DNA of 64,000 nt from Roseovarius sp. W115. GTDB lineage: Bacteria; Pseudomonadota; Alphaproteobacteria; Rhodobacterales; Rhodobacteraceae. Both the position numbers and the translations under genes were made by a program. The notes under the pieces are model-generated. The model saw only the letters and a program-made list of their open reading frames with translations. It did not search any database and had not been told where the DNA came from. Shown here in pieces: positions 63,542-64,000 of the stretch (the first letter of the stretch is position 1; each line of letters starts with the position of its first letter). The DNA is taken from contig NZ_CP146606.1 of NCBI RefSeq assembly GCF_032842945.2, positions 186,001-250,000 of the forward strand. Direction: 5' to 3'.

Positions 63542-64000
63542 TTAGTTGCCGTCGTCCTGACCCGATTCCGGGAGCGCAGGTGCCTGCGTTAACTCCCCTC
63601 CCAAGGCCACGACCATCTGTGCGGCGCGTTGGCGAAGGCCAATCGTCGCTTCGGCACTTTCGCCGATCTGACGCAAGCGGTCCAGTGCGGCATCATTATT
63701 TCCTGCCTCAATGTCGAGGTAGGCCAGTTGTTCGTCGGCCAGAAGGCGTACAAGGCCGCCACCTGGCAAAAGCCCATCCAGCCTTGAGCGGCGATCTTCC
63801 GCGCTTAACCCGTTGTCCGGCAAGGCGATGGCCTTAAGCACTGCAATCTGCCGATAAACCTGCGGAACATTTGGATCATCGGCCAAAGCGAGGAGTTGCG
63901 CCGCGGCTTCTTCGGGGGCGTCGGTCCCTGCTTCGCTGGCGGCCAGAAGCCCCAGAATGCCTCGCGCGCCACCCTCTGGTGTCTCAATTGCGGCAAGAGC
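63542..64000 (-). CDS. TPR/YfgM-like protein, cut by window edge
   Basis: The C-terminal 152 residues are visible, and the frame is open to the right edge. The segments ILGLLAASEAGTDAPEEAAA, VYRQIAVLKAIALPDNGLSA, LADEQLAYLDIEAGNNDAAL and LRQRAAQMVVALGG read as helical TPR-type repeats. Its position 45 bp before bamB matches the YfgM family, inner-membrane-anchored chaperone-like proteins. The N-terminal membrane anchor would lie outside the window. Confidence 0.82.
   Translation of the reverse strand, partial: ALAAIETPEGGARGILGLLAASEAGTDAPEEAAAQLLALADDPNVPQVYRQIAVLKAIALPDNGLSAEDRRSRLDGLLPGGGLVRLLADEQLAYLDIEAGNNDAALDRLRQIGESAEATIGLRQRAAQMVVALGGELTQAPALPESGQDDGN

Overview
The window looks like chromosome from a marine member of the Rhodobacteraceae (Roseobacter group, Alphaproteobacteria). 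The evidence is the gene content and order (ccmABCDG, glnB-glnA, fused secDF with yajC, TPR/yfgM-like-bamB-der, nnr), a VPLPA-CTERM surface protein, an AlkB alkane hydroxylase, tandem CCUCCUCCC (cuckoo/CcsR-type) RNAs, a GTTC-N7-GTTC SOS box, and several short dispersed palindromes of the kind found in that clade.

Layout. 1-8 kb: ftsY (with a 35-copy hexamer repeat), alkB, xseA/purD, an FG-GAP protein, an adrenodoxin-type ferredoxin, and a small SOS-box OB-fold protein that resembles only the C-terminus of DnaE2. 8-13 kb: a frameshifted lipoprotein, an outer-membrane-like protein, a large beta-helix protein and the Mrp/ApbC Fe-S carrier. 13-14 kb is rich in RNA elements: CCUCCUCCC RNAs, then a cobalamin riboswitch in front of a 90-residue protein of unknown function, then yebC. 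14.8-18.9 kb: a lytic transglycosylase, an SLC13/RCK permease, an EamA transporter and a YmdB-type phosphoesterase. 19-26.2 kb is accessory: a winged-helix/hydrolase regulator, a frameshifted TTC38-like gene, a dead tyrosine recombinase, an ABC exporter pair and a truncated AraC regulator.

26.2-31.7 kb is a compact catabolic locus on the minus strand: aminotransferase, M20 amidohydrolase, a triple-RidA protein and a GguC-like FAH-family protein, followed by a GntR regulator. A shared 17-bp operator-like sequence lies before both the first gene and the regulator. I see no transporter and cannot name the substrate. 31.7-33.1 kb holds remnants of a DUF2924/serine-recombinase cassette and a broken double-zinc-finger gene.

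33.1-49 kb returns to core genes: OsmC, 5-formyl-THF cyclo-ligase, MgtE, guanine deaminase, a VPLPA-CTERM protein, tRNA-Leu(UAG), a Hint-domain protein, Nnr split into its two domains, glnB-glnA behind tandem NtrC-like sites, a murein transglycosylase, an oxidative N-demethylase-like protein, purB, a lone fliG and an orphan ABC ATPase. 49-64 kb: cytochrome c maturation, a thermonuclease, secDF-yajC, serS, a fatty-acid desaturase, der, bamB and a TPR protein cut by the window edge.

The most interesting signals are the SOS-controlled DnaE2 tail, the CCUCCUCCC RNAs, the B12 riboswitch on an unknown small gene, the GntR/triple-RidA locus, three 20-bp palindromes at an exact 23-bp period, repeats that have entered coding sequence, and an 11-bp tandem element present twice. 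Four apparent one-base deletions in homopolymers (in three genes) may be real decay or sequencing error.
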